Counted from the stretch's first letter, positions 17,004-26,254 are shown. The stretch: DNA of 64,000 nt from Streptomyces griseiscabiei (GCF_020010925.1 NZ_JAGJBZ010000001.1:496001-560000), one strand, 5' to 3'. A program made the numbers and translations. The notes: generated by a model not told the origin, from the letters alone.

Positions 17004-18191
17004 TCAGGGTGCGAAGGGTCCCTTGGCTGTGAAGACCCGGTCCGCGAAGCGCTCGCCGATGAGGTGGTGGGTCTCCGCGTCGGGGTGGAGGTCGTCCGGG
17101 AGGGGGTGGGTGGTGGCGTCCCGGTCGCCGTAGAGGGTGAGGCCGTCGAGGTGGTGGAGGTGGGGGTCCTCCTCGGCGCGCTGGGCGACGACGGCCGCCA
17201 GTTCCTCGCGGATGACACGGAGGGTGAGTTTGCCGGGGGTGAGGTCGTCGGGGTCGCCCATGGCGCGGAAGCGGAGGCGGCCCTCGGCGAGGCCGGTGAG
17301 GTCGGGGGCGCTGGGGCCGGGGGTGTCCTCGTGGATGGGGCAGTGGATCGGGGAGACGACGAGCAGCGGGGTGGTGGGGTGGCCGTCGCGGATCGTGTCG
17401 AGGAAGCCGTGGACGGCCGGGGTGAAGGCGCGCAGCCGCATCGCGTCGTGGTTGACGAGGTTGATGCCGATCTTGACGCTGATCAGGTCGGCGGGGGTGT
17501 CCCGCATCGCGCGGGCGGTGAAGGGGTCGAGGAGGGCGCTGCCGCCGAGGCCCAGGTTGATGAGGTCGACACCTGCCAGGGAGGCCGCGTGGGCGGGCCA
17601 GATGGCGGTGGGGCTCGCGGCGTCGGAGCCGTGGCTGATGGAGCTGCCGTGGTGCAGCCAGACCCGGCGGCCCCGGTCGGGGACGGGCTCGACGGGGGCG
17701 TCGGTGCGCAGGGCGAGGAGTTCGGTGGTCTCGTTGTGCGGGAGCCAGATCTCGACGGTCTTGAGGGTGTCGGGGAGGTCCGCGAAGGTCACGGTGCCGG
17801 GCGGGCCCGGCCGGTGCTCCGCCGTGCCGGCGGTCATGTCGACGGTGACGGTGTCGCCGTCCGGCACGCTCGCCTGCGCGGTCAGCCGGCCGTCGACGAG
17901 GAGGTCGTAGAGGCCGTCGGGGCGGGGCGGGGCGCCCACATAGGTCCGTTTGGTGCGCAGGGCGTCGAGTTCGACCGTGGTGGCGCGGGTGCGGAAGACC
18001 AGGCGTACGCCGGAGGGCTGGGACTCGACCATGGCGAGCTGCGGGTCGGCGTACTGGGCGCGGGCCCTGGCGGGGAGGCGGTGGGGCAGTATGCCGCGCC
18101 CGGTGTGTTCCAGCTCCAGGGCGCCGTGCAGGAGGTCGGCGGTGAGGGGGGTCGTGATGCGGTGAGGGTTCGTGCGGGGGCTCTCGGGCAT
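17004..18191 (-). CDS. SGNH/GDSL esterase with N-terminal jelly-roll domain
   Basis: Cytoplasmic esterase-like protein of 395 residues without signal peptide. Residues 1-170 resemble a beta-sandwich domain; the SGNH hydrolase domain follows with Ser in HHGSSISHG, Gly in NLGLGGSALLD, Asn in KIGINLVN and the Asp/His pair in DDLHPDAETH. This two-domain layout is seen in bacterial carbohydrate and acyl esterases. It starts with ATG and has a weak CAGGTTG ribosome-binding site. It follows a TetR gene in the same direction 65 bp away, which may regulate it. Confidence 0.82.
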   Translation of the reverse strand: MPESPRTNPHRITTPLTADLLHGALELEHTGRGILPHRLPARARAQYADPQLAMVESQPSGVRLVFRTRATTVELDALRTKRTYVGAPPRPDGLYDLLVDGRLTAQASVPDGDTVTVDMTAGTAEHRPGPPGTVTFADLPDTLKTVEIWLPHNETTELLALRTDAPVEPVPDRGRRVWLHHGSSISHGSDAASPTAIWPAHAASLAGVDLINLGLGGSALLDPFTARAMRDTPADLISVKIGINLVNHDAMRLRAFTPAVHGFLDTIRDGHPTTPLLVVSPIHCPIHEDTPGPSAPDLTGLAEGRLRFRAMGDPDDLTPGKLTLRVIREELAAVVAQRAEEDPHLHHLDGLTLYGDRDATTHPLPDDLHPDAETHHLIGERFADRVFTAKGPFAP

Positions 18192-18256
18192 GGCTCAACC
18201 TGACGGTCGGTGGGGTGGGCTGTCCGGGGGTGGCCGGTGCGGGGCGGCCGGATGCG

Positions 18257-18835
18257 TCAACTGGGCGGAACGGCAGGCCAGTTGCGCAGCAGGGCGTCGA
18301 GGGCGTCCAGGACGCGGTCCCAGCTCTGCTGCGAGTCGGGGGCGCTGTGGCTGAAGCCGCCGGACGCCTCCAGGCTGACGTAGCCGTGGAAGACGCTGCC
18401 GAGGAGCCGGACGGCGTGGGTCTGGTCCGGCTCGGTGAGGTCGTAGCCGCGCAGGATCGCCCTGGTCATCTGTGAGTGCCGGGCGCCCGCGCTCGCCGCT
18501 GCGGCCGCCGGGTCCAGTCTCAGCTGGGCCGCCGCGTACCGGCCGGGGTGGGCGTGGGCGTAGTCGCGGTACACGTTCCCGAGTGCCGCGAGGGCGTCCT
18601 TGCCCGCCCGGCCGGCGAGCGCGGTGGCACCCCGGTCGGCCAGTTCCTCCAGGGCGAGCAGGGCGATGCGGGTCCTGAGGTCCTGGGAGTTCCGGACGTG
18701 CGAGTACAGGCTCGCGACCTTCACGTCGAAGCGCCGGGCCAGCTCGGAGACGGTCACCTCGTCGAAGCCGATCTCGTCGGCCAGCTCCGCGCCCGCTCGG
18801 GCGAGACGCTCCGGGGTGAGGCCTGCGCGCGCCAT
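18257..18835 (-). CDS. TetR/AcrR family transcriptional regulator
   Basis: A regulator of about 192 residues. The helix-turn-helix reads EVTVSELARRFDVKVASLYSHV; the C-terminal domain has the WHG/TetR_C-33 look (GYVSLEASGGF near residue 165). Two in-frame ATGs exist at 18841 and 18835; GAGAGG is adjacent to the first but correctly spaced 6 nt from the second, so 18835 is preferred. The SGNH esterase gene lies downstream on the same strand and is the most likely target together with autoregulation. AT-rich sequence with AAAAGCTTTAGGCAACC lies just upstream. Confidence 0.85.
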   Translation of the reverse strand: MARAGLTPERLARAGAELADEIGFDEVTVSELARRFDVKVASLYSHVRNSQDLRTRIALLALEELADRGATALAGRAGKDALAALGNVYRDYAHAHPGRYAAAQLRLDPAAAAASAGARHSQMTRAILRGYDLTEPDQTHAVRLLGSVFHGYVSLEASGGFSHSAPDSQQSWDRVLDALDALLRNWPAVPPS

Positions 18836-18916
18836 CGTCATCCTCTCGTTCGACCTCTCACTCGACCTCGCCGATTATGCGGTTGCCTAAAAGCTTTAGG
18901 CAACCGGCATTGCCTC

Positions 18917-19927
18917 TTAGGCGCCCAGGCAGCGGAAGAAGTCCGCCATCTCCGTGGCGAGCCGGGCATGGCGGGTGATCGTCGCCGCGGCCGTGTCCGG
19001 GATGCCGGTGGGGCGCTTCCCCTCGGCGTACCCCCGGACGCGTGCCTCACGCTCGTCCCGTTCGTCGCCGTACAGGTCCTTGACCAGCCAGTTCACCAGG
19101 TGGCTCAGGGAGTAGCGGCGGTCGTAGTCGTGGTGGCGGTCGTGGAAGGCGGCCTCCTGCGGGGACAGGTCGAAGCGGGAGGAGAGGGCGAGGCCGAAGT
19201 CGGTGAAGTAGAGGCGCCGGCCGTCGGTCAGGATGTTCTGGAAGTGGGCGTCGAAGTGGAGCAGGCCCCGGCCGTTGATGAAGGAGAGGCCCGCGGTCAG
19301 TTCCCGCTCGACGAGGGCGCAGGCCCGGTCGGAGGTCTCGCCGCCGGTGGCCATCTGGTCGCCGAGCCACTCGTGGACGTTGCGCGGGATGTACTCCAGG
19401 AACAGCACGACGCTCGCGGAGGACTCCCGGCGGGCCTCGATGCGGTGGCGTACGCCGGGGTGGCCGCCCCAGTGGGCGACGGCGCGTTCGATGTCGGCCA
19501 GTTCCTCGGGGAGGGGGGTGGAGCCCGGGAGCACCCGCCAGTGGTGCAGGAGCGGGAAGCCGTCGCACTCCCCCGCGAGCGCCCAGTCCGTCGTCATCGT
19601 GTGGACCGCCAACTCCCGCCAGGCGCCGAAGCCGGGGCTGCCGACGGCGCCGACGCCGTACTGGCAGGAGAGGGGCAGGTCGAACAGGTTCGCCGTGGAC
19701 CGGACGTGCTCGGGCCGCCGTTCCAGGTCGGTGAGGGGGAGGCGCTTCACGAAGACCGGGGTCCCGGCGACCTCCAGGGACGCCGACGTACCGCCGATGC
19801 CGGAGCCGAGCGGGGTGGCCGTGTCGAGGAGTTCGGCCAGGGCGTGGTCGCTGTGCAGCGCGAGGGTGGTGGACACGGCGCCGTGGGCGGTCAGCCGGGC
19901 GGCGCGGGCGGGGTCGGTGGAGGTCAT
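18917..19927 (-). CDS. Protein-kinase-fold protein of unknown substrate
   Basis: The 336-residue protein has a kinase/aminoglycoside-phosphotransferase fold: a nucleotide-loop-like GSGIGGTSAS near residue 42, a Lys in VFVKRL, the catalytic-loop equivalent LLHFDAHFQNIL (the HxDxxxxN pattern) and FTDFGLALS as the DFG magnesium site. The key residues are intact, so phosphotransfer is plausible. It is not a canonical Hanks kinase (no HRD, no activation-segment APE) and could act on a small molecule or a protein. The neighbouring TetR gene is on the same strand; no functional link is visible. Confidence 0.75.
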   Translation of the reverse strand: MTSTDPARAARLTAHGAVSTTLALHSDHALAELLDTATPLGSGIGGTSASLEVAGTPVFVKRLPLTDLERRPEHVRSTANLFDLPLSCQYGVGAVGSPGFGAWRELAVHTMTTDWALAGECDGFPLLHHWRVLPGSTPLPEELADIERAVAHWGGHPGVRHRIEARRESSASVVLFLEYIPRNVHEWLGDQMATGGETSDRACALVERELTAGLSFINGRGLLHFDAHFQNILTDGRRLYFTDFGLALSSRFDLSPQEAAFHDRHHDYDRRYSLSHLVNWLVKDLYGDERDEREARVRGYAEGKRPTGIPDTAAATITRHARLATEMADFFRCLGA

Positions 19928-20054
19928 CAGCGATGTGTAGCACCCGTGGTCGGGTCGTCAGGTGGCCCTCGGCCACGTTCCCCTCGATGCCCACGTTCCC
20001 TTCGGTGCCCGCGTGGCCGCCGTGCCCTCTTGTTGCCCGCGAGTCGAACAGGTA

Positions 20055-20068
20055 GACCACCTGTGGTC
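20055..20068. promoter_or_regulatory. Inverted repeat upstream of the M14 carboxypeptidase gene
   Basis: GACCAC-CT-GTGGTC is a perfect inverted repeat 64 bp before the start of the carboxypeptidase gene, in the spacer shared with the kinase-fold gene. It is a candidate operator; no regulator can be named. Confidence 0.35.
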
Positions 20069-20131
20069 GACATCCGCACCGGCACGTTCGAGGAACCCCG
20101 CTCCAGAAGGAACCCCACTCCAGGAGGTAGC

Positions 20132-22735
20132 GTGCGTCCGCCGAGACCCGGCCCGAGATCCGCACTGTTCAGCGTCGCCGTCGCCACTCTCACCGTCGGC
20201 CTCACCGCCGGATCGCTCCTTGTCGCCCCGCGTCCCGCGGGCGCCGAACCCAAGCCCCCCGTCCGCGAGGGCTCCGCGCTGCCGCAGGGGGCCGCGCTGG
20301 CTCCGGCGAGCGCCGCCGAGCGGGCCCTCACCGCACCGGAAACCGACCTCTCCGATCCCACCGGCGCGTCCGGCACGGCCGGTTCCGACACGGCCGGTTC
20401 CGGTCGCGGCTATCCGCGGGAGCAGGTCCTCTCCCCCGACCCGGAGAACCCGGCCGACAAGTCCATCAAGCTGGGCCTGACCCCGTACCACGCGATCGCG
20501 CCGAAGCTGAACGCCCTGCAGCGGCTCGGCGACCGGGTGAGTGTGGAGATCGCGGGGCGGTCGGCCGGCGGGCACCGGCTGTACCTCGTCACCGTGACCG
20601 CCCCGGAGACCGCGCGGCAGACGCGCGAGCAGGCGCGGATGCGTGAACTCATCGAGAGCGCGCCGAAGTCGGCGGCCCGGGACCGGAGCATCGCGAAGTC
20701 GTACAAGACACCCGTCTTCTTCAACAACAACATCCACGGCAACGAGTGGGAGGGCACGGACGCCTCCCTGAAGCTCATCGAGCGGCTGGCGACGGCGGGC
20801 GACACGCGGACGAAGGAGCTTCTGGCCCGCTCCCGGCTGTACTTCAACATCACCGCCAACCCGGACGGCCGCATCGCGGGCACCCGCGCCAACGCGGGCG
20901 GGTTCGACATGAACCGGGACTTCGTCACCGCCTCGCAGCCCGAGGTGCGGGCGATGCGGCGGATCCAGATCGACAAGCAGCCCGCCGTGATGCTCGATCT
21001 GCACGGGTACGTCAACGGCACCCTGATCGAGCCGACCACTCCCCCGCACGGCGAGAACTACGAGTACGACCTCTTCCTGAAGAACACCTACGCCAACGCG
21101 CTGCGCATGGAGTCCGCCGTCAACGGCCTCGGCTACACGCCCGCGAAGGACGGTGTCGACCCGGCCCAGATCCCGTTCCGGGACTCGGCGGAGGGCTGGG
21201 ACGACTGGCCGCCGATCTTCACCCCGCAGTACGCGGCCTTCCACGGCACGGTCGCCGCGCACACCGTGGAGATCCCGCTCCAGGTGAACAACGCGGCGTA
21301 CGAGTCGCTGCCGGTCGAGGAGTTGCGCCGCCGGTCCGCCATCAACGTCGACGTGGCGGGCGCTGCGCTGCGCGCGACCCTCGACTTCGTGCGGGAGAAG
21401 CGGAGTTCGCTGATCGCCGACCAGATCGAGGTGTTCCGGCGCGGTGCCGCGGGCGCCGCCCAGGTCCCGGTCTCGGAGGCGACCGTCCCCGGGGTGCCCG
21501 GCATCGGGCCCGAGGACGTCTACACGACCCGGTTCCCGCGCGCGTACGTCATTCCGGCGGGCGGCGCCCAGCGGTCCGCCACGGCCGCCGCCCGGCTCGT
21601 CGACCATCTCCTCGCCAACGACGTCCGGGTGACCCGCGCGACCCGCTCCTTCCGGCTCGACGGGCGGTCGTACGCGAAGGGCTCGTACGTCGTCGACCTG
21701 CGTCAGCCCAAGCGCGGCCTGGCCAACGCGCTGCTCGCCGACGGGCGGGACATCAGCGACAAGGTCTCGGTGATGTACGACATCTCCGGCTGGAGCCTGG
21801 GGCGGCTGTGGGGCGCCACCGTGACGGAGGCGAGGAGCGGCCGTCCGTCGGCCGTCCCCGCCCGGCCGGTGACGGCCGCCGCCCGTGTCGGGTACGTCGC
21901 CCCGCGCGGCGACCTGCGGCTGCGCCTCGACTCCCCGCAGGAGATCGCGGCCCTCAACTCCCTTCTGAAGGACGGGGTTCCGGTACGGCAGGCGGCCGAC
22001 GGCAGCGCGCTCGTACCGGCGTCGGCGCGACGGCGGGCCGAGGCGCTGGCACGGTCGTACGACGTGGTCTTCGACGCGACCAGGGCCGTGAAGGGTGTCC
22101 CGCTCCACCGGGTCCGCGTCGCCGCCGCCGTCACGGCCGGTGAGCTGTTCGCGCTGCGGGAGATGAACTTCGAGGTCGTCCCGGTGTCGACGGCGGTGCT
22201 CAACGCGGGCTTCGACTGGGCGAAGTCGGGGGCCGATGTGCTGTTCGTGTCGTCGGGGCTGTCGTACGGCGGGCTCAACGCCTCCGCGCGTACGGCCCTG
22301 ACCGGCTTCCTCGCCGGGCACGGGCTGGTCGGCCGGGGTGCGACGGGCGCGGCGCTCGCCTCGGCCACCGGGCGGCTGAAGGCGACGGCCGTGCAGGGCA
22401 ACGGGGACGCCAACGGCGTGGTCCGCGTGGTGAATGCGGGCGGCACGGTGACCGGCGGCGCGCCGGACCACAGCTTCGTCTACGCGCCCGTGTGGTTCAC
22501 CGATCTCGGCGGCGGCGTCACCGTCGAGCAGTCGTACGGCACCGGGAATCCGCTGGTCTCCGGGCACTGGCGGCCGCTGGACGACGGCTCCGGCGGCCCG
22601 GCGGCGGCAGCGGGCCGGCCCTCCGTGGTCAGCGGGCCGAACGCGGTCCTCTTCGGCACGGAACCGCTCTTCCGCGACCATCCGAAGGGGGAATTCCCGC
22701 AGGTGGGGCGGGCGTTGCTGAGAGTCGTCGGATAG
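20132..22735 (+). CDS. Secreted M14 zinc carboxypeptidase
   Basis: Large exported metallopeptidase of 867 residues. The signal peptide ends near PAGAEP. The catalytic domain has the zinc ligands His202 and Glu205 (IHGNEWEG) and His291 (LDLHGYVNG), and the catalytic Glu380 (HTVEIPLQ). Residues beyond about 450 form a C-terminal region with a Rossmann-like or PA-like look that is common in actinomycete M14 relatives. The GTG at 20132 follows AGGAGG with ideal spacing; a very long upstream extension of the frame is spurious. It would degrade peptides outside the cell. A beta-lactamase-family hydrolase gene follows 25 bp later and may be cotranscribed. Confidence 0.93.
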   Translation: MRPPRPGPRSALFSVAVATLTVGLTAGSLLVAPRPAGAEPKPPVREGSALPQGAALAPASAAERALTAPETDLSDPTGASGTAGSDTAGSGRGYPREQVLSPDPENPADKSIKLGLTPYHAIAPKLNALQRLGDRVSVEIAGRSAGGHRLYLVTVTAPETARQTREQARMRELIESAPKSAARDRSIAKSYKTPVFFNNNIHGNEWEGTDASLKLIERLATAGDTRTKELLARSRLYFNITANPDGRIAGTRANAGGFDMNRDFVTASQPEVRAMRRIQIDKQPAVMLDLHGYVNGTLIEPTTPPHGENYEYDLFLKNTYANALRMESAVNGLGYTPAKDGVDPAQIPFRDSAEGWDDWPPIFTPQYAAFHGTVAAHTVEIPLQVNNAAYESLPVEELRRRSAINVDVAGAALRATLDFVREKRSSLIADQIEVFRRGAAGAAQVPVSEATVPGVPGIGPEDVYTTRFPRAYVIPAGGAQRSATAAARLVDHLLANDVRVTRATRSFRLDGRSYAKGSYVVDLRQPKRGLANALLADGRDISDKVSVMYDISGWSLGRLWGATVTEARSGRPSAVPARPVTAAARVGYVAPRGDLRLRLDSPQEIAALNSLLKDGVPVRQAADGSALVPASARRRAEALARSYDVVFDATRAVKGVPLHRVRVAAAVTAGELFALREMNFEVVPVSTAVLNAGFDWAKSGADVLFVSSGLSYGGLNASARTALTGFLAGHGLVGRGATGAALASATGRLKATAVQGNGDANGVVRVVNAGGTVTGGAPDHSFVYAPVWFTDLGGGVTVEQSYGTGNPLVSGHWRPLDDGSGGPAAAAGRPSVVSGPNAVLFGTEPLFRDHPKGEFPQVGRALLRVVG

Positions 22736-22760
22736 CGGGAGTCGAGGAACGGGAGCGCGC

Positions 22761-23945
22761 ATGACCGAGGGAATCCGGACGGCCGCCGTCCATGGCACGG
22801 TCGCCGACGGCTTCGAGGCGGTGCGCGAGGAGTTCGCCGTGTTCGTGGCCGGGGAACGGGCCGACTACGAGGGGCAGTTGACCGCGTATGTGCACGGGCG
22901 GCGGGTCGTCGACCTGTGGGCGGGACCCGAGGAGGTGGCGGCGACGGGCGGCGACACACTGCACGGCGTGTTCTCCTCCACCAAGGGTGCCGCCCATCTC
23001 GTCGTCGCGCTCCTCGTCCAGGACGGCGTACTGGAGCTGGACCGTGAAGTGGCCCACTACTGGCCGGAGTTCGCGGCCGAGGGCAAGGGGGCGCTGACCC
23101 TGCGGGAGCTGCTCGCGCACCGGGCGGGGCTCATCGGCACCGATGCCGGGTTCACGCTGGAGGAGCTGGCGGACGACCGGGTGATCGCCGAACGCCTCGC
23201 CGTCCAGCGCCCGTTCTGGCGTCCGGGCGCCGCCTTCGGCTATCACGCGCTCGTCATCGGGGCGCTCACCGGAGAGGTCGTACGGCGGGCCACGGGCCGG
23301 ACGCTCCAGGAGGTGTACGAGGAGCGGGTCCGTGCCCCGTACGGGCTCGACCTGTTCCTGGGGCTGCCGGACGAGCACGAGCCCCGCTACCGGACCGTCC
23401 TGCCGATGACGCCGACGCCCGCGCAGCAGGCCGAGCTGGACGCGGTGCCGCGCGGGCCGCACACACTGGCGTCGATCGCGTTCAACGGCCAGGTGCCGGA
23501 GCCGGGCGAGCTGACGGACTTCCCCAACGCGCGGATCGTGCGCGCGAACGGGCAGTCCTCGGCGGGCGGGGTCGGCTCGGCGCGCGGGCTCGCCGGGATG
23601 TACGCGGCGGCCATCAGCGAGGTGGACGGGCGCCCGCCGCTCCTCAAGCCCGACACCGTCGGCGAGTTCGGCCAGGTCCACTCCCTCGGCCACGACCTGG
23701 TGTCACGCACACCGAAGGCGTTCGGCCTCGGCTTCCAGGCCACCGCCGAGCTGGTCCACCCCTTCCTGGGCGCCGGCACCTTCGGCCACAGCGGCGCGGG
23801 CGGCTCCCAGGCCTTCGCCGACCCCCGCGGCGGCCTCGCCTACGGCTACACCCGGCGCCGTATGGCGTTCCCGGGCGGGGCGGCGCCGGAGAACGCGGGG
23901 TTCGTACGGGCCGTGCACGGCGCGGCGCTGGCCCTGGCCCCCTGA
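22761..23945 (+). CDS. Beta-lactamase-family serine hydrolase (class C/EstB-like)
   Basis: Cytoplasmic hydrolase of 394 residues with the SxxK motif (Ser72 and Lys75 in FSSTKGA), the YxN-equivalent as Tyr in FGYHALVIG and a late HSGAGGSQ triad motif. These proteins are mostly esterases or peptidases, not antibiotic-resistance enzymes. There is no signal peptide. It starts with ATG 25 bp after the carboxypeptidase gene and ends at the bidirectional terminator at 23964. Confidence 0.88.
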   Translation: MTEGIRTAAVHGTVADGFEAVREEFAVFVAGERADYEGQLTAYVHGRRVVDLWAGPEEVAATGGDTLHGVFSSTKGAAHLVVALLVQDGVLELDREVAHYWPEFAAEGKGALTLRELLAHRAGLIGTDAGFTLEELADDRVIAERLAVQRPFWRPGAAFGYHALVIGALTGEVVRRATGRTLQEVYEERVRAPYGLDLFLGLPDEHEPRYRTVLPMTPTPAQQAELDAVPRGPHTLASIAFNGQVPEPGELTDFPNARIVRANGQSSAGGVGSARGLAGMYAAAISEVDGRPPLLKPDTVGEFGQVHSLGHDLVSRTPKAFGLGFQATAELVHPFLGAGTFGHSGAGGSQAFADPRGGLAYGYTRRRMAFPGGAAPENAGFVRAVHGAALALAP

Positions 23946-23963
23946 GGCCCCCGGACACACGAA

Positions 23964-24000
23964 CGGAGCCCGCACCCCACGTCCAGGGGTGCGGACTCCG
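23964..24000. terminator. Bidirectional terminator
   Basis: Stem of CGGAGCCCGCACCCC with GGGGTGCGGACTCCG (one mismatch), loop of 7 nt, between the convergent hydrolase and MDR genes. Confidence 0.75.
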
Positions 24001-24053
24001 GCGTGTGCAACGAACGTGAGCGGGCGTTCGTCACGGGCGCGGGCGCATGGGGC

Positions 24054-25076
24054 TCAGAGCTTGACGATCATCTTGCCCGTGTTGTCGCCGCGCAGGACGC
24101 CGAGGAAGGCCTCCAGGTTGTTCTCGATGCCCTCGACGACGGTCTCGCGGTACTTGAGGGCGCCGGAGGCGACCCAGGGGCCGACCTCCTGGACGAACTG
24201 GGGCTGGAAGTCGTAGTGGTCGCCGACGAGGACGCCCTCGACGCGGAGGCGGTTCTGCAGGATCTTGACCATGTTGCGGGGGCCGGGGGTCGGCTCGGTC
24301 GAGTTGTACTGCGAGATCATGCCGCAGATCACGGCACGGCCGCGCAGGTTGAGGGCGCCGATCGCGGCCTCCAGGTGCTCACCGCCGACGTTGTCGAAGT
24401 AGACGTCGATGCCGTCGGGGGCCGCCTCCTTGAGCTGCTCCCACACGGGGCCGTTCTTGTAGTTGAAGGCGGCGTCGAAGCCGTACTCCTCGACGAGCAG
24501 CTTGACCTTCTCGTCGGAGCCGGCCGAGCCGATGACGCGTGAGGCGCCCTTGAGCTTGGCGATCTGGCCGACCTGGCTGCCGACGGCGCCGGCGGCGCCG
24601 GAGACGAAGACCGCGTCGCCCTCCTTGAAGGCGCCGACCCGCAGCAGGCCCGCGTAGGCGGTGAGGCCGGTCATGCCGAGGACGCCGAGGTAGGTGGAGA
24701 GCGGAGCGGCGTCCGGGTCGACCTTCACGGCCTGCTTGGCGTCGAACGTGGCGTACTCGCGCCAGCCGCCGAAGTGCAGCACATGGTCGCCGACGGCGAT
24801 GCCGTCCGCCGCCGAGGCGACGACCTCGCCCACGGCCCCGCCCTGCATGGCCTTGCCCAGCTCGAACGGGGCGACGTACGACTTCGCGTCGCTCATCCGT
24901 CCGCGCATGTACGGGTCCACGGAGAGGTACTTGTTCCGTACGAGGACCTCACCCGCGCCGGGCTGCCGGATCTCCGCCTCGACCAGGGCGAAGTCCTCGT
25001 CCTTGGGCCAGCCGACGGGGCGGCTCAGCAGATGCCATTCACGGCTGGTGGCGGGGAGGGCGGGGGTGTCGGACAT
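24054..25076 (-). CDS. NADP-dependent MDR-family oxidoreductase (curcumin/prostaglandin reductase-like)
   Basis: A 340-residue medium-chain reductase without zinc ligands, of the YncB/CurA/leukotriene B4 reductase type, which reduces alpha,beta-unsaturated carbonyls with NADPH. The nucleotide site VSGAAGAVGSQVGQIAK (about residue 155) and YFDNVGGEH (about residue 230) are clear. GGAAGG precedes the ATG. It is divergent from a marR gene across a 112-bp spacer containing a perfect TTGACA -35 for this gene (25166-25161), which makes it the probable target of that repressor. Confidence 0.9.
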   Translation of the reverse strand: MSDTPALPATSREWHLLSRPVGWPKDEDFALVEAEIRQPGAGEVLVRNKYLSVDPYMRGRMSDAKSYVAPFELGKAMQGGAVGEVVASAADGIAVGDHVLHFGGWREYATFDAKQAVKVDPDAAPLSTYLGVLGMTGLTAYAGLLRVGAFKEGDAVFVSGAAGAVGSQVGQIAKLKGASRVIGSAGSDEKVKLLVEEYGFDAAFNYKNGPVWEQLKEAAPDGIDVYFDNVGGEHLEAAIGALNLRGRAVICGMISQYNSTEPTPGPRNMVKILQNRLRVEGVLVGDHYDFQPQFVQEVGPWVASGALKYRETVVEGIENNLEAFLGVLRGDNTGKMIVKL

Positions 25077-25128
25077 GGGGGGCCTTCCTGCGGGTGCGGT
25101 GGTGCATACCGTCCGGTTACTTCAGTAC

Positions 25129-25168
25129 GTGAAACAACCATGCTCCTGAATATTTCATGTTGTCAAGT
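25129..25168. promoter_or_regulatory. Divergent promoter with candidate MarR operator
   Basis: On the minus strand TTGACA (25166-25161) and CATGGT (25142-25137) are spaced 18 bp as a -35/-10 pair for the reductase gene. Imperfect inverted repeats GTGAAACAACCATG and CATGTTGTCAAG flank this interval, so a bound MarR dimer would cover the promoter. Confidence 0.5.
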
Positions 25169-25188
25169 AAAGAGGTAGCCTCGAAGCC

Positions 25189-25626
25189 ATGCCCACCCAG
25201 AAGACGGCCCCCCGTATCGACCCCCTGACCATGGAGGTCGTCGAACTCATCGGCACGGTGGTGGCCCGCTACCACGAGGAGTACGAGGACGCCGCCGCCG
25301 AACACACGCTCACCGGCGCCCAGGCCCGCCTCCTCGGCCTCCTTTCCCTGGAACCGCTCCCCATGCGCCGCCTCGCCCAGAAACTCCGCTGCGAACCGTC
25401 GAACGTGACCGGGATCGTGGACCGGCTGGAGGCCCGGGGCCTGGTCGAGCGGCGTCCCGACCCGAACGACCGCCGGGTGAAGCTGGCCGCCGCCACGGCC
25501 GAGGGCCGCCGCGTCGCCGGCAGCCTGCGGGACTCCCTGGACTTCGCCCGCGAGCCGCTGGCCGGGCTGAGCGACACCGAGCGGGAGTCGCTGCGGGATC
25601 TGCTGCGGCGGATGCTGGAGGCGTAG
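25189..25626 (+). CDS. MarR family transcriptional regulator
   Basis: A 145-residue winged-helix repressor: the recognition region is MRRLAQKLRCEPSNVTGIVD, the wing contains RRPDPNDRRVKL, and helices at both ends form the dimer interface. TAGCCT lies exactly 7 nt before the ATG, suggesting a leaderless transcript. Divergence from the MDR reductase suggests it represses that gene and senses a phenolic or electrophilic ligand; this last step is inference from the family. Confidence 0.9.
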   Translation: MPTQKTAPRIDPLTMEVVELIGTVVARYHEEYEDAAAEHTLTGAQARLLGLLSLEPLPMRRLAQKLRCEPSNVTGIVDRLEARGLVERRPDPNDRRVKLAAATAEGRRVAGSLRDSLDFAREPLAGLSDTERESLRDLLRRMLEA

Positions 25627-25727
25627 GCGGCCGACGGGCGCCCGCCCCGCACGCCGGCGTCCCGAACCGCCGGGCGGGGAGCGGTACACCGCCGGCGTGG
25701 CGGCCCGGGCGGACCCAGGGCGGAAAG

Positions 25728-25747
25728 ATACCCCCTGGGGGTATAGT
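25728..25747 (+). promoter_or_regulatory. CsoR-type operator overlapping a -10 box
   Basis: ATACCCCCTGGGGGTAT (25728-25744) is a perfect 17-bp palindrome around one central T and matches the TACCCC/GGGGTA pattern of copper-sensing CsoR sites. Its right end overlaps TATAGT (25742-25747), a strong -10 box, about 45 bp before the DUF4396 start. A bound repressor would block the promoter. Confidence 0.7.
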
Positions 25748-25792
25748 CGGTGAGGAGAGGCACCGCAGGAACGAGGACTCGGGAGGAAACTC

Positions 25793-26254
25793 GTGGACCA
25801 CGGCGGACATGACCGGGGGGCTGTCTCGTGGGGGACGGCCGTGAAGGCGACGCTGCACTGTCTGAGCGGGTGTGTCGTCGGGGAAGTGCTCGGGATGGTG
25901 GTGGGGACGGCCCTGGGGTGGGGGAACGTGCCGACCATGGTGCTGGCGATCGCGCTCGCGTTCGTGTTCGGCTACTCGTTCACGCTGTTCGCGGTGCGCC
26001 GGGCGGGGCTGGACCTCAGGGGTGCGGTGAAGGTGGCGCTGGCCGCCGACACCGTGTCGATCGCGGTGATGGAACTGGTCGACAACGGGATCATCGCCCT
26101 CACACCGGGGGCGATGGACGCCGAGCTGTCGGACGGCCTGTTCTGGTCGGCCCTGTTCGGCGGCTTCGCGGTGGCCTTCCTGCTCACCACGCCCGTCAAC
26201 AAGTGGATGATCGGCCGAGGCAAGGGCCACGCCGTCGTCCACGCCCACCACTGA
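25793..26254 (+). CDS. DUF4396 membrane protein, probably metal-regulated
   Basis: A 153-residue protein with about four membrane segments, the first around residues 22-45 (CLSGCVVGEVLGMVVG, where two Cys and nearby acidic residues could bind metal) and a His-rich start and end (MDHGGHD, VVHAHH). It belongs to the DUF4396 family, whose members often lie near copper-handling genes. GGGAGGAAAC precedes the GTG. The CsoR-type operator over its promoter supports copper induction. Downstream DUF6153 and DUF305 genes are likely in the same response. Confidence 0.8.
   Translation: MDHGGHDRGAVSWGTAVKATLHCLSGCVVGEVLGMVVGTALGWGNVPTMVLAIALAFVFGYSFTLFAVRRAGLDLRGAVKVALAADTVSIAVMELVDNGIIALTPGAMDAELSDGLFWSALFGGFAVAFLLTTPVNKWMIGRGKGHAVVHAHH

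Noticed and set aside
18476..20131. N-terminal extension of the M14 carboxypeptidase frame
   Set aside because: The extension runs antisense to a TetR and a kinase-fold gene, lacks conserved sequence, and the real gene has a strong AGGAGG, GTG and signal peptide at 20132.
22761..23945. Serine beta-lactamase conferring antibiotic resistance
   Set aside because: No signal peptide and class C-like esterase features; this family is mainly esterases and peptidases.
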